This document shows positions 1-5,847 of a DNA stretch of 6,882 nucleotides, piece after piece. The position numbers and the translations under genes were made by a program. The DNA is from Deltaproteobacteria bacterium (GTDB lineage: Bacteria > Desulfobacterota > DSM-4660 > Desulfatiglandales > Desulfatiglandaceae). The first letter of the stretch is position 1, and every line of letters begins with the position of its first letter. The notes beneath the pieces were generated by a model. That model was not told the origin of the DNA. It was given only the letters and a program-made list of their open reading frames with translations, and searched no databases. The DNA is taken from contig QMLZ01000154.1 of the NCBI GenBank assembly GCA_003646995.1, positions 1 through 6,882 of the forward strand, written 5' to 3'.

Positions 1-129
1 ATGCTTCATTGCCAGAATCAGATCTGTTCCCCCCGCCAGCAACACTGTATCAGAGCCAAAGTTCCGAAGCTCTGTTAGTGCCTCCTCCAGACTCTCAGGT
101 GCAAGATATTCAAATGGCCGTATTCTCAT
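1..129 (-). CDS. FAD-binding subunit of a molybdenum hydroxylase (CoxM / xanthine dehydrogenase FAD-subunit type), N-terminal fragment
   Basis: Only the first 43 codons are present; the gene continues beyond the left edge. It starts at ATG (129-127 on the minus strand) with an AAGGGG Shine-Dalgarno 7 nt upstream. The peptide begins MRIRPFEYLAPESLEEAL and contains LLAGGTDLILAMK at about residues 29-42. The opening F-x-Y-x-x-P-x-S-L-x-E-A-L followed by L-A-G-G-T-D-L is the N-terminal FAD-pyrophosphate-binding signature of the FAD_binding_5 family. These are the medium, electron-relaying subunits of CO dehydrogenase, xanthine dehydrogenase, nicotinate dehydrogenase and 4-hydroxybenzoyl-CoA reductase. 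Such subunits pass electrons between FAD and the [2Fe-2S] partner in a complex with a molybdopterin subunit. Those partners would be expected further left but are outside the window. The gene lies 58 nt downstream of the GntR-type regulator on the same strand, so the two are probably co-transcribed. The substrate of the complex cannot be told from this fragment. Confidence 0.85.
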   Translation of the reverse strand, partial: MRIRPFEYLAPESLEEALTELRNFGSDTVLLAGGTDLILAMKH

Positions 130-187
130 AATTAAATCCCCTTACCATTACCGCCTACCACTAAAAACCCTACCAATTAATCTTCCC

Positions 188-850
188 TTACTCTTCCATG
201 TGTTCCAGTACTGCCTCTTTGCTCCGCTCGAGGTGATAATCCATTGCCCTCTTAGCTGATTGCGCATCTCCTTTCCTAAGGCTGGAGATTACCTTCTCAT
301 GCTCTCTCAAGACCTCTTCAAATCGTCCCTCGCGGTTAAGGGCCCGGACAGCCATCAGATGAATCAAATCGCGGATATTTTCCAAGATGGCAACGAATCT
401 CCTGTTTCCAATCATTTCACAGAACATCAAGTGAAAGCTCCTATCAAACCGAATATAGGCATCAGAATCCTTGCGCCTCCATGCCCTTCGTTGGCTTTCA
501 AGGCTCTTCTCAAGGGGGGAAAGATCTGGCAGCGAAGAAGACCGTGCGATCTTTTCCAAGGCTGTAAGCTCAATGGCCTTGCGCAGTTCAAAAATCTCCT
601 CAACATCACGTTTAGTATAATGCTTCACCATCACGCCCTTGCGAGGGAGGTATGTTACTAGACCTTGCGACGATAGCTCCAACAGTGCTTCTCTAACAGG
701 AGTCCTGGATATCCCCAGCTCCCTTGCAAGTGTCATCTCATTGTAGATTTGCCCGGGCACCAGATCGCCTGACAATATGGAATCACGCAATGCCTGATAC
801 GCCATTTTTGCCAAGGGCAAGGGTTGTGCAATGGTTTTAAGCTTAACCAT
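188..850 (-). CDS. GntR-family transcriptional regulator, FadR/VanR (FCD) subfamily
   Basis: This 220-residue cytoplasmic DNA-binding regulator is of normal length for the FCD group. Residues about 12-78 form a GntR winged helix-turn-helix: AYQALRDSILSGDLVPGQ, then LARELGISRTPVREAL (recognition helix), then the wing GLVTYLPRKGVMV. Residues about 84-215 form an all-helical FCD effector domain. Its usual metal/carboxylate ligands are all in place: D136 and H140 (in FDRSFH), H184 and H206. Known members sense organic acids or acyl compounds and usually repress neighbouring catabolic genes. The ATG at 850 is preceded by AAGGGG 8 nt upstream. The gene is divergent from the transporter operon and lies directly upstream of the FAD-subunit gene on its own strand. 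A perfect palindrome 26 nt before the start codon overlaps its promoter, which suggests autoregulation. The effector is not identifiable. Confidence 0.95.
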   Translation of the reverse strand: MVKLKTIAQPLPLAKMAYQALRDSILSGDLVPGQIYNEMTLARELGISRTPVREALLELSSQGLVTYLPRKGVMVKHYTKRDVEEIFELRKAIELTALEKIARSSSLPDLSPLEKSLESQRRAWRRKDSDAYIRFDRSFHLMFCEMIGNRRFVAILENIRDLIHLMAVRALNREGRFEEVLREHEKVISSLRKGDAQSAKRAMDYHLERSKEAVLEHMEE

Positions 851-876
851 GGAAAAACCCCTTGTAGTGTTCTATG

Positions 877-896
877 GTATGTGATATATCACATAC
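877..896. promoter_or_regulatory. Perfect 20-bp palindrome, probable operator of the adjacent GntR-type regulator
   Basis: GTATGTGATATATCACATAC equals its own reverse complement over all 20 bases, giving two half-sites ATGTG/CACAT separated by 6 bp. It lies 27-46 bp upstream of the regulator's start codon and covers the predicted -10 region of the regulator's promoter. FadR-subfamily regulators bind short palindromes as dimers and often repress themselves, so an autoregulatory operator is the simplest reading. Binding by this protein is inferred. Confidence 0.7.
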
Positions 897-913
897 TAAA
901 TGTAATATGTCAA
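883..913 (-). promoter_or_regulatory. Sigma70-like promoter for the GntR-type regulator (and probably the FAD-subunit gene)
   Basis: Read on the minus strand there is an exact TTGACA -35 box (913-908). The -10 is either GATATA (890-885) after a 17-bp spacer or TATATC (888-883) after 19 bp; neither -10 is perfect. Both lie inside the 20-bp palindrome, so a protein bound there would block RNA polymerase. Transcription would begin a little past 880 and leave a short leader before the ATG at 850. Confidence 0.6.
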
Positions 914-1035
914 CAGAAAATACGTTGCTTTTCCGTGATCTGCCCTTATTTCAAGGTCGGCAAACTTGGACAAGCATGAGCAACCAATTGTCGCTTCAAA
1001 AATTTTTTATGTGGTATCTTAGTGGAAGATGATTA

Positions 1036-1064
1036 TTGACTTTATGGTAGATTAGTAGTATACA
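1036..1064 (+). promoter_or_regulatory. Sigma70-like promoter for the ABC transporter operon
   Basis: TTGACT (1036-1041, five of six consensus bases) and TATACA (1059-1064, four of six) are separated by exactly 17 bp. This is the best promoter-like pair I found on the plus strand in the divergent intergenic region. A start near 1071 would give an untranslated leader of about 100 nt before livG, which contains the inverted repeats listed next. A sequence resembling a half-site of the palindrome, TATGTGGTAT (1008-1017), lies 18 bp upstream of the -35 box. Confidence 0.55.
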
Positions 1065-1102
1065 TTAGCTCGCATACGGGCACACTAATAATATCCATTT
1101 AA

Positions 1103-1135
1103 AAGGCTTTTTGTTAAAGCTCTGCCACAAGCCTT
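1103..1135 (+). repeat. Leader inverted repeat AAGGCTT / AAGCCTT upstream of livG
   Basis: AAGGCTT (1103-1109) and AAGCCTT (1129-1135) are exact reverse complements around a 19-nt loop in the predicted livG leader RNA. A smaller overlapping hairpin, GCTTT (1106-1110 region) with AAAGC (1116-1120), cannot form at the same time. On its own the repeat is weak. It is recorded because its arms share the GGCTT/AAGCC words with the hairpin at 1142-1179 and could exchange partners with it. Confidence 0.35.
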
Positions 1136-1141
1136 AGACGG

Positions 1142-1179
1142 CCTCATTGCCAAATAAGCCGGCAGCGGCTTCAATGAGG
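1142..1179 (+). promoter_or_regulatory. Leader hairpin covering the livG translation-start region
   Basis: The outer arms CCTCATTG (1142-1149) and CAATGAGG (1172-1179) are perfect 8-base complements. Stacked inside them, AAGCCG (1156-1161) and CGGCTT (1166-1171) form a perfect 6-bp stem with a GCAG loop. The two stems are continuous on the 3' side and separated by a 6-nt bulge (CCAAAT, 1150-1155) on the 5' side. The 3' arm contains the in-frame ATG at 1174 and the GAGG core of the only Shine-Dalgarno-like sequence near the start of livG, so the folded RNA should hinder translation initiation. The pairing is visible in the sequence; the regulatory role is inference. Confidence 0.5.
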
Positions 1180-1914
1180 AATATTTTGAACACTACTGAG
1201 TCAAGGGATGCAATTAAAATCCGGAATCTGAGCATGGCCTTTGGTGGTCTGGTTGCCTTTGAAGGAGTAAACCTCAACATCCCCGAGGGCCAGATCCTAG
1301 GCCTTATTGGGCCGAATGGCGCTGGAAAAACCACCCTTATCAACTGTATCACCGGCGTTTACAAGCCGACCACAGGAGAGATACTATTTTATGGAACCTC
1401 ACTCATCAACCTGAGGCCCCACCAGATCTGTAGGCTAGGAATCGGGCGCACCTTTCAAATACCCCGCCCTTTCATGAACATGACCGTTTTGCAGAATCTT
1501 CAGGTATGCGCCCGCCAAGGCCAGGTTGACTACAAGGAGCTTCTCGATCTCGTAGGCTTGTGGTCCAAGCGTGACCGGCTTGCCAAGACCTTGACCTTCC
1601 AGGAACGACGGCTTCTGGAGTTGTCCAGGGCACTGGCAGTCAAACCTCGACTAGTTCTTTTAGATGAGGTCTTGGCCGGGCTCAACCCAACTGAAACTGC
1701 AGAAATGACAGCTTTGCTCAGGCGTGTGCATGCCGAGTTCAAGGTAACCATAATATGGATCGAGCACGTAATGAAGGCTATCATGGAAAACGCCCAAAAA
1801 ATAGTTGTCCTTCACCAAGGCTCAATCATTGCCCAAGGCGAGCCTAGACAAATCGCCAATAATCCGAAGGTCATTGAGGCCTACCTCGGAGAGGAGTACC
1901 ATTTTGCAGAATGA
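1174..1914 (+). CDS. livG: HAAT-family ABC transporter ATP-binding protein (LivG type)
   Basis: This is one of two cytoplasmic ATPases that power the importer encoded by the next genes. From the ATG at 1174 it has 246 residues, normal for LivG. Counting from that ATG, the motifs are: Walker A GPNGAGKT at about 46-53, Q-loop glutamine at about 95 (FQIPRPF), Walker B LVLLDE at about 160-165 with D and E both present, H-loop histidine at about 198 (WIEHVMK), and the C-terminal helix VIEAYLGEE typical of branched-chain transporter ATPases. The signature motif is degenerate: LTFQERRLLELSRAL replaces the usual LSxGxxRRLE form, and the D-loop region reads LDEVLAGLN instead of LDEPxAGLN. The start is uncertain. 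Options are TTG 1147 (no ribosome site), ATG 1174 (no ribosome site, inside a hairpin) and TTG 1186, which follows TGAGGA by 5 nt and also leaves the ABC domain intact. It is the first gene of the operon; livF follows within a few bases or overlaps. Confidence 0.93.
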   Translation: MRNILNTTESRDAIKIRNLSMAFGGLVAFEGVNLNIPEGQILGLIGPNGAGKTTLINCITGVYKPTTGEILFYGTSLINLRPHQICRLGIGRTFQIPRPFMNMTVLQNLQVCARQGQVDYKELLDLVGLWSKRDRLAKTLTFQERRLLELSRALAVKPRLVLLDEVLAGLNPTETAEMTALLRRVHAEFKVTIIWIEHVMKAIMENAQKIVVLHQGSIIAQGEPRQIANNPKVIEAYLGEEYHFAE

Positions 1915-1921
1915 GCAATAT

Positions 1922-2632
1922 ATGCTGAGGGTTCAAGACCTGAGCGTTTTTTACGACGGCCTGCAGGCGCTCTTCTCAGTCTCCCTGCAAGTGCGCAAAC
2001 AGATGTTTGTGTGTATCCTCGGCCCAAACGGAGCAGGAAAATCTACACTTCTTCAAACAATAGCAGGAATGCTTACACCCAGAGAAGGCAAAATTCTCCT
2101 GGAAGGCCAGCCTATCCATGGTGCCCCGCCTCACCGAATAGCAGCCAGGGGAGTATCATTCGTCCCTGAAGAAGGTTGGCTCTATCCTCAGATGGATGTG
2201 CTCGAGAATTTACTCATGGGTGCCTATCCCAAGGCTGCCAGGAAAAACCTGGAAAAACGCAGCGCACTGGTATTCAATTTGTTCCCTATCCTCAAAGAGC
2301 GCCGAAACCAGCTAGTAGAAACCTTGAGCGGGGGCGAGCGCCAGATGCTGGCCATTGCTCGTGGCCTGATGAGCGATCCTCGACTCTTAATGCTTGACGA
2401 ACCCTCCCTTGGTCTGGCCCCGTTGGTAGTAAAAAACATATTCGATGTCCTAAAAACCATTAATACCGAGGAGAAAATAACCATATTGCTTACTGAACAA
2501 AATATTTACCATGCCCTCAGGTTAAGCCAGTTAGGTTACCTGATGGAAAACGGGGCAATAACATTGAGTGGAGACAGCAAAGAGTTGCTTGGGAATCAAC
2601 ATATAAAGAAGAACTATTTGGGTCTGCATTAA
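1922..2632 (+). CDS. livF: HAAT-family ABC transporter ATP-binding protein (LivF type)
   Basis: The second ATPase of the importer has 236 residues from ATG 1922, a normal LivF length. Its motifs in order are: Walker A GPNGAGKS (34-41), the LivF-type VPEEGWLYPQMDVLENLLMG block (81-100), an intact signature LSGGERQMLAIARG (135-148), Walker B LLMLDE (155-160) followed by PSLGLAP, and TEQN (191-194), where LivF proteins commonly carry Q in place of the H-loop histidine. Unlike its partner LivG, the signature motif is canonical. ATG 1922 gives the typical opening MLRVQDLSVFYDG. However, the strong ribosome site GGAGAGGAG (1888-1896) lies 7 nt before an in-frame TTG at 1904, so translation may begin there, adding six residues and overlapping the livG stop (1912-1914). 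Such overlap suggests translational coupling. The reading frame stays open further upstream, but that part lies inside livG and is not coding. Confidence 0.95.
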   Translation: MLRVQDLSVFYDGLQALFSVSLQVRKQMFVCILGPNGAGKSTLLQTIAGMLTPREGKILLEGQPIHGAPPHRIAARGVSFVPEEGWLYPQMDVLENLLMGAYPKAARKNLEKRSALVFNLFPILKERRNQLVETLSGGERQMLAIARGLMSDPRLLMLDEPSLGLAPLVVKNIFDVLKTINTEEKITILLTEQNIYHALRLSQLGYLMENGAITLSGDSKELLGNQHIKKNYLGLH

Positions 2633-2667
2633 ATCATTAACAACTAAACCAGACAAAGGAGGAGATT

Positions 2668-3843
2668 ATGAAAAGGATTGGAATTTTGTGCTTTGTACTG
2701 ATTGGATTTGCGGCCTTGGCTCTCTTTCCATTTGCCTCAGGAACCATGGCGGCCGGGGTGATAAAAATCGGCTTGATCACACCCCTTTCTGCACCAGGTG
2801 ACTATAAGTCCGGGGAGATAAACGTAAAAACCGCGGAATTGGCAGTGGAAGAGCTCAACAACAAGGGCGGGCTCCTAGGGAAAAAGGTCGTACTTGTGAA
2901 AGCAGACGATGAAGGGAAGCCCGCCGTGGGTGTTGTAGCAATGAAGAGGATGATAGGCAGCAACAAGGTCTCGGCCATTGTCGGGCTGTGGCATAGCTCT
3001 GTCGCACTGGCCCAAGCCAAGGTAGCCCATAGTATGCATGTACCCATCATGCTTCATTATAGTTGGACAGATAAGCTAACTGAAATGCATTCGGACTATG
3101 TCTACCGGGTGGGACCTTTTAATTCAGAGATTGCGATGCTGCTCATGCCATATCTCAAGAAAAATTTTAGAACCATCGCCGTCATGTATGAAACCACGGC
3201 ATTCGGAACTGGATTTGCGAATGCTTTGGCCAAGTATGCTGAAGATGCCGGTCTAAGGGTATACAAAGTTGCTTATCCTGCTGAAGCCACAGACCTAAAA
3301 CCCCAGCTTCTGGACCTCAAGGGCAGGGATCCCAAGCCTGACGTGCTCATAGTAGCCGCCGTATATCAAGCCACCAACCTGATTCCTAAGCAGGCCTTTG
3401 AAATTGGCCTCGCACCGGGTTGCAGCATACTTTGTAGTTGGGATTGGCCCACATATCCTGACTTTTGGGAGATTTTGGGTAAGAAAGGCGTGGGAATAAC
3501 CTATGCCACGTTTGAGTCATCAAAGCTGAAACTGACTCCCCTAGGAGAACATTTCAAGAAGGCATACAAAGCCAAGTACGGGTATACACCGCCTGTTTTT
3601 GCTTACTTCCTGTACGATGAAATGATGATTCTGGCGGACACTATGAAAAGAATCAATTCATCTGATCCAGAGAAAATCGCCCAAGCCTTAAAAGATACCA
3701 AACTTCAAGGTACTACCGGTGTAATAACCTTTGAGAGAAAACAAGGCCCCATTTGGAACCAATGGATGGGTCATCAGCTCTTTGTTAAGAAAATGACCGC
3801 CTACAAGCAATCCGGCGATGAAGCAGCGGTGATTTATCCGTAA
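2668..3843 (+). CDS. Periplasmic substrate-binding protein of the HAAT ABC importer (Peripla_BP_6 / LivK-like)
   Basis: This 391-residue protein captures the solute in the periplasm and delivers it to LivHM. It starts at ATG with a near-perfect ribosome site, AAAGGAGGAG, 4 nt upstream, the strongest in the operon and fitting a binding protein needed in excess. Residues 1-28 form a Sec signal peptide (MKR, a hydrophobic core to about residue 23, probable cleavage after TMA). There is no lipobox, so it should be soluble. The mature part opens with VIKIGLITPLSAPGDYKSGE and AVEELNNKGGLLGKKVVLVKADDEGKP, the classic start of type I LivJ/LivK/amide-binding folds. AIVGLWHSSVALAQ, VYRVGPFN and IAVMYETTAFGTGFA are further lobe-1/lobe-2 hallmarks. 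Two cysteines, C252 and C256, fall in GCSILCSWDW and could form a disulfide. The ligand cannot be predicted: the family covers branched-chain amino acids, amides, urea and aromatic acids. It sits 35 nt after livF. Confidence 0.93.
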   Translation: MKRIGILCFVLIGFAALALFPFASGTMAAGVIKIGLITPLSAPGDYKSGEINVKTAELAVEELNNKGGLLGKKVVLVKADDEGKPAVGVVAMKRMIGSNKVSAIVGLWHSSVALAQAKVAHSMHVPIMLHYSWTDKLTEMHSDYVYRVGPFNSEIAMLLMPYLKKNFRTIAVMYETTAFGTGFANALAKYAEDAGLRVYKVAYPAEATDLKPQLLDLKGRDPKPDVLIVAAVYQATNLIPKQAFEIGLAPGCSILCSWDWPTYPDFWEILGKKGVGITYATFESSKLKLTPLGEHFKKAYKAKYGYTPPVFAYFLYDEMMILADTMKRINSSDPEKIAQALKDTKLQGTTGVITFERKQGPIWNQWMGHQLFVKKMTAYKQSGDEAAVIYP

Positions 3844-3853
3844 GAATCCCAAT

Positions 3854-3878
3854 GCCCCGGCGCCCCTGGTGCCGGGGC
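3854..3878 (+). other. Strong GC-rich intercistronic hairpin between the binding-protein gene and livH
   Basis: The arms GCCCCGGCGCC (3854-3864) and GGTGCCGGGGC (3868-3878) pair over 11 positions (ten Watson-Crick, one G-U) around a 3-nt CCT loop, starting 11 nt after the binding-protein stop codon. No T-run follows, so it does not look like a full intrinsic terminator. In transporter operons such a stem often protects the upstream mRNA from 3' exonucleases or partly attenuates transcription, which keeps binding protein above permease. That role is inferred. Confidence 0.7.
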
Positions 3879-3898
3879 CTCAGAACGGAGACTCAATA

Positions 3899-4762
3899 AT
3901 GCTTCTTGAACTGGTCATTCGTGGACTGGCTATTGGATTGATATATGCGCTAATGGGTGTCGGACTCGCATTGTTAAATGGTGTGATGAGAATTATCAAC
4001 TTTGCACATGGCGAGTTCTACATGATCGGGGGATACATGGCATATTACTCCATGAGTCTTATGGGCTTCCCGTTTTACTTAGCCGTTCCTGTTGCCATGC
4101 TCATTACTTTCTTTATAGGGGCAATAGTTGAAAAGCTTCTTCTGAGTCCAATACACAAAGAAGACATGGAAAACCCGATGGACTACGCCCTGATCATGAC
4201 CTTCGCCCTGCTACTGTTTTTTCGCAAACTGGCCACAATAATCTTCGGCCCTTTCTATCGGAAACCCCCTGACTACATTCCATTTGACATCCACATCCTT
4301 GGGATCAAGCTCAGCGGTACCCTGGTACTAAGTGGCGTGATTTCCGCTTTTCTCATCCTGGGCCTAGCCCTCTTTGTTAAGAAGACTTGGAGGGGACGCG
4401 GCTGGCGCGCAATCACTCAGTCCCGAAACGGAGCAAAAATCAACGGTGTGAACATAGGGCGGGAAAGCTGGATTGCCTGTGGGCTGTCATGTGGATTGGC
4501 AGGGGCTGCCGGAGCCCTAGTGGCACCCATCTTTCTGGTGGCTCCTGACTGTGGCGGGTCTCCACTGGTAAAAAGCTATGAGGTCTTGGCAATTGGCGGA
4601 CTGGGTTCTATCGCTGGAGCGCTGATCGCCGGGCTTATGCTCGGAGTGACAGAGACTCTAGGTGCGTTTTACATCTCCTCGGCCTACAGGAATGCCATAG
4701 GGTTTGCAATGATGGCTGGCTTTTTATTGTTTAGACCGCAGGGATTGCTGGGGCAAAAGTAA
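3899..4762 (+). CDS. livH: HAAT-family ABC transporter permease (LivH type)
   Basis: This inner-membrane permease has 287 residues and is predominantly hydrophobic, with about eight predicted membrane segments. It pairs with LivM to form the translocation path. The N-terminus GLAIGLIYALMGVGLALLNGVMRIINFAHGEF shows the family hallmark; NFAHG is at 34-38. A cytoplasmic EAA-like loop that contacts the ATPases lies at about 169-186 (W-R-A-I, then N-G-A-K-I-N-G-V-N-I). AIGGLGSIAGALIAG (about 231-245) and the C-terminal RPQGLLG are also typical. ATG 3899 is chosen because it follows ACGGAG by 8 nt and gives the standard LivH start. An upstream in-frame GTG at 3869 lies inside the hairpin stem and has no ribosome site. 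It lies 55 nt after the binding-protein gene and 20 nt before livM, so it belongs to the same operon. Confidence 0.95.
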   Translation: MLLELVIRGLAIGLIYALMGVGLALLNGVMRIINFAHGEFYMIGGYMAYYSMSLMGFPFYLAVPVAMLITFFIGAIVEKLLLSPIHKEDMENPMDYALIMTFALLLFFRKLATIIFGPFYRKPPDYIPFDIHILGIKLSGTLVLSGVISAFLILGLALFVKKTWRGRGWRAITQSRNGAKINGVNIGRESWIACGLSCGLAGAAGALVAPIFLVAPDCGGSPLVKSYEVLAIGGLGSIAGALIAGLMLGVTETLGAFYISSAYRNAIGFAMMAGFLLFRPQGLLGQK

Positions 4763-4782
4763 TCCATAGAGACTGTGTAATC

Positions 4783-5745
4783 ATGAAAAGAAATGAACAA
4801 ATAGCACTGATTGTTATGCTCGCTTTGGGTTTAATTACGCCATGGGTGGTCTCCCAGGCATGGGTAACCACAATGAGCGTGTTTTTCTATTACGCGATCT
4901 TAGCCATTAGTTGGAATATTGTATTTGGATATGCCGGCCTCTTCTCATATGGTCATGTGGCTTTTCCGGCTATCGGGGGATACGCCTCTGCATTGCTCGC
5001 TGAACACATTGGGCTGTCTCCATTTCTGGGCCTGCTGGTCGGAGGGCTTGCTGCAGGAGTGGTCGGCGTTTTGATTGGCCTTATTATTCTCAGAGTCAGG
5101 GGTTTTTATTTGTGCCTTGTCACCTGGGCTTTTGCTGCGGTTGTTATCATTACCATTAATGCAGAAGAAAAGATCACAGGCGGCAGCGGTGGTATGATTA
5201 CATCCGCCTTCTTCAGCGGTCCCCACTCCGATCTATACGGCTATTTCGTGGGTCTCGTGTTGATGTTGCTCACCTTTGCCGTATCTACAACCCTTTATCA
5301 CTCCCGCTGGGGTCTTTATCTTTTCTCTATCCGCGACGACATTGATGCTGCCGAAAGCATGGGAGTAAAGACAAGATTCTGGAAGGTGTTTGCTTTCACA
5401 TTCGGCTCGGCACTTGCAGGCGTAGCAGGTGCTTTCTACGCCCATTTTTTTAATATTATAGATCCCAGCATCGGTGGTCTGGATGAAATGGGGAAGCTGT
5501 GTTTGATTGTCATTATCGGCGGAGTGGGCACTGTGTTTGGACCTATTCTTGGGGCCTTTTTTGTAGTTATTGCCTCAGAGCTTATCAGGGGATGGGTTGC
5601 AGGCCTAAGCCTGTTTATCTTCTCCATAGTGATGATCCTGACCGTCCGTTTTGTACGAGGGGGTTTTATGGAGATCATACAGGTCTTCGCCCCTCATCTG
5701 AGGGATCGATATATTAAGTTTACAGGCAGTCCGTCCGCCGGGTAG
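4783..5745 (+). CDS. livM: HAAT-family ABC transporter permease (LivM type)
   Basis: This is the second inner-membrane permease, 320 residues with many hydrophobic segments, partner of LivH. Hallmarks in order: NIVFGYAGLFSYGHVAF at 45-61 (the LivM GLxSxGH motif), IILRVRGFYLCLVTWAF at 101-117, GGSGGM at 133-138, the cytoplasmic ATPase-contact loop SIRDDIDAAESMGV at 182-195, and IIGGVGTVFGPILGAFF at 244-260. The length is normal for a LivM without the N-terminal extension or fused ATPase seen in some relatives. The ribosome site is weak (AGAG about 9 nt before the ATG), so translation may be helped by coupling from livH, which ends 20 nt upstream. This is the last importer gene. No clear intrinsic terminator follows, so some read-through into the next gene is possible. 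Confidence 0.95.
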   Translation: MKRNEQIALIVMLALGLITPWVVSQAWVTTMSVFFYYAILAISWNIVFGYAGLFSYGHVAFPAIGGYASALLAEHIGLSPFLGLLVGGLAAGVVGVLIGLIILRVRGFYLCLVTWAFAAVVIITINAEEKITGGSGGMITSAFFSGPHSDLYGYFVGLVLMLLTFAVSTTLYHSRWGLYLFSIRDDIDAAESMGVKTRFWKVFAFTFGSALAGVAGAFYAHFFNIIDPSIGGLDEMGKLCLIVIIGGVGTVFGPILGAFFVVIASELIRGWVAGLSLFIFSIVMILTVRFVRGGFMEIIQVFAPHLRDRYIKFTGSPSAG

Positions 5746-5817
5746 ACGCGATCGATGTTTACTCCCTTATAATAAGCCGCCCATCAAAAGGCCGGGGACA
5801 ACAAAAACGCACGCCCA

Positions 5818-5847
5818 CCATGTGGCGTAATACAAAACCACACATGG
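5818..5847. repeat. Inverted repeat CCATGTG / CACATGG upstream of the OCD-family gene, possible operator
   Basis: CCATGTG (5818-5824) and CACATGG (5841-5847) are exact reverse complements with 16 bp between them. The inner words ATGTG and CACAT are those of the 20-bp palindrome at 877-896, where the gap is 6 bp, so the spacing differs by 10 bp, about one helical turn. It overlaps the predicted -35 position of the promoter at 5868. It may be a second site for the same regulator; the words are short and chance is possible. Confidence 0.35.

Noticed and set aside
130..187. Repeated GGTA words on the minus strand between the regulator and FAD-subunit genes
   Set aside because: The copies are four bases long and irregularly spaced; no stem, operator or known element can be supported.
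260..661. Open frame of 133 codons on the plus strand inside the regulator gene
   Set aside because: It is opposite a clearly coding GntR-FCD gene, has no recognisable domain and no ribosome site; it is a shadow frame.
1805..1921. Upstream extension of the livF frame
   Set aside because: The added residues lie within the livG coding region and match no LivF N-terminus; starts at 1904 or 1922 fit the family and the ribosome sites.
3854..3880. Intrinsic terminator after the binding-protein gene
   Set aside because: There is no T-run after the stem, and the permease genes that must be co-expressed follow immediately.
3869..3898. GTG start for livH ten codons upstream
   Set aside because: The codon is inside the hairpin stem with no ribosome site, and ATG 3899 gives the standard LivH N-terminus.
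5768..5773. Another perfect TATAAT shortly after livM
   Set aside because: The sequence at the proper -35 distance is GACGCG, unlike TTGACA, and it is far from the next start; too little support for a promoter.
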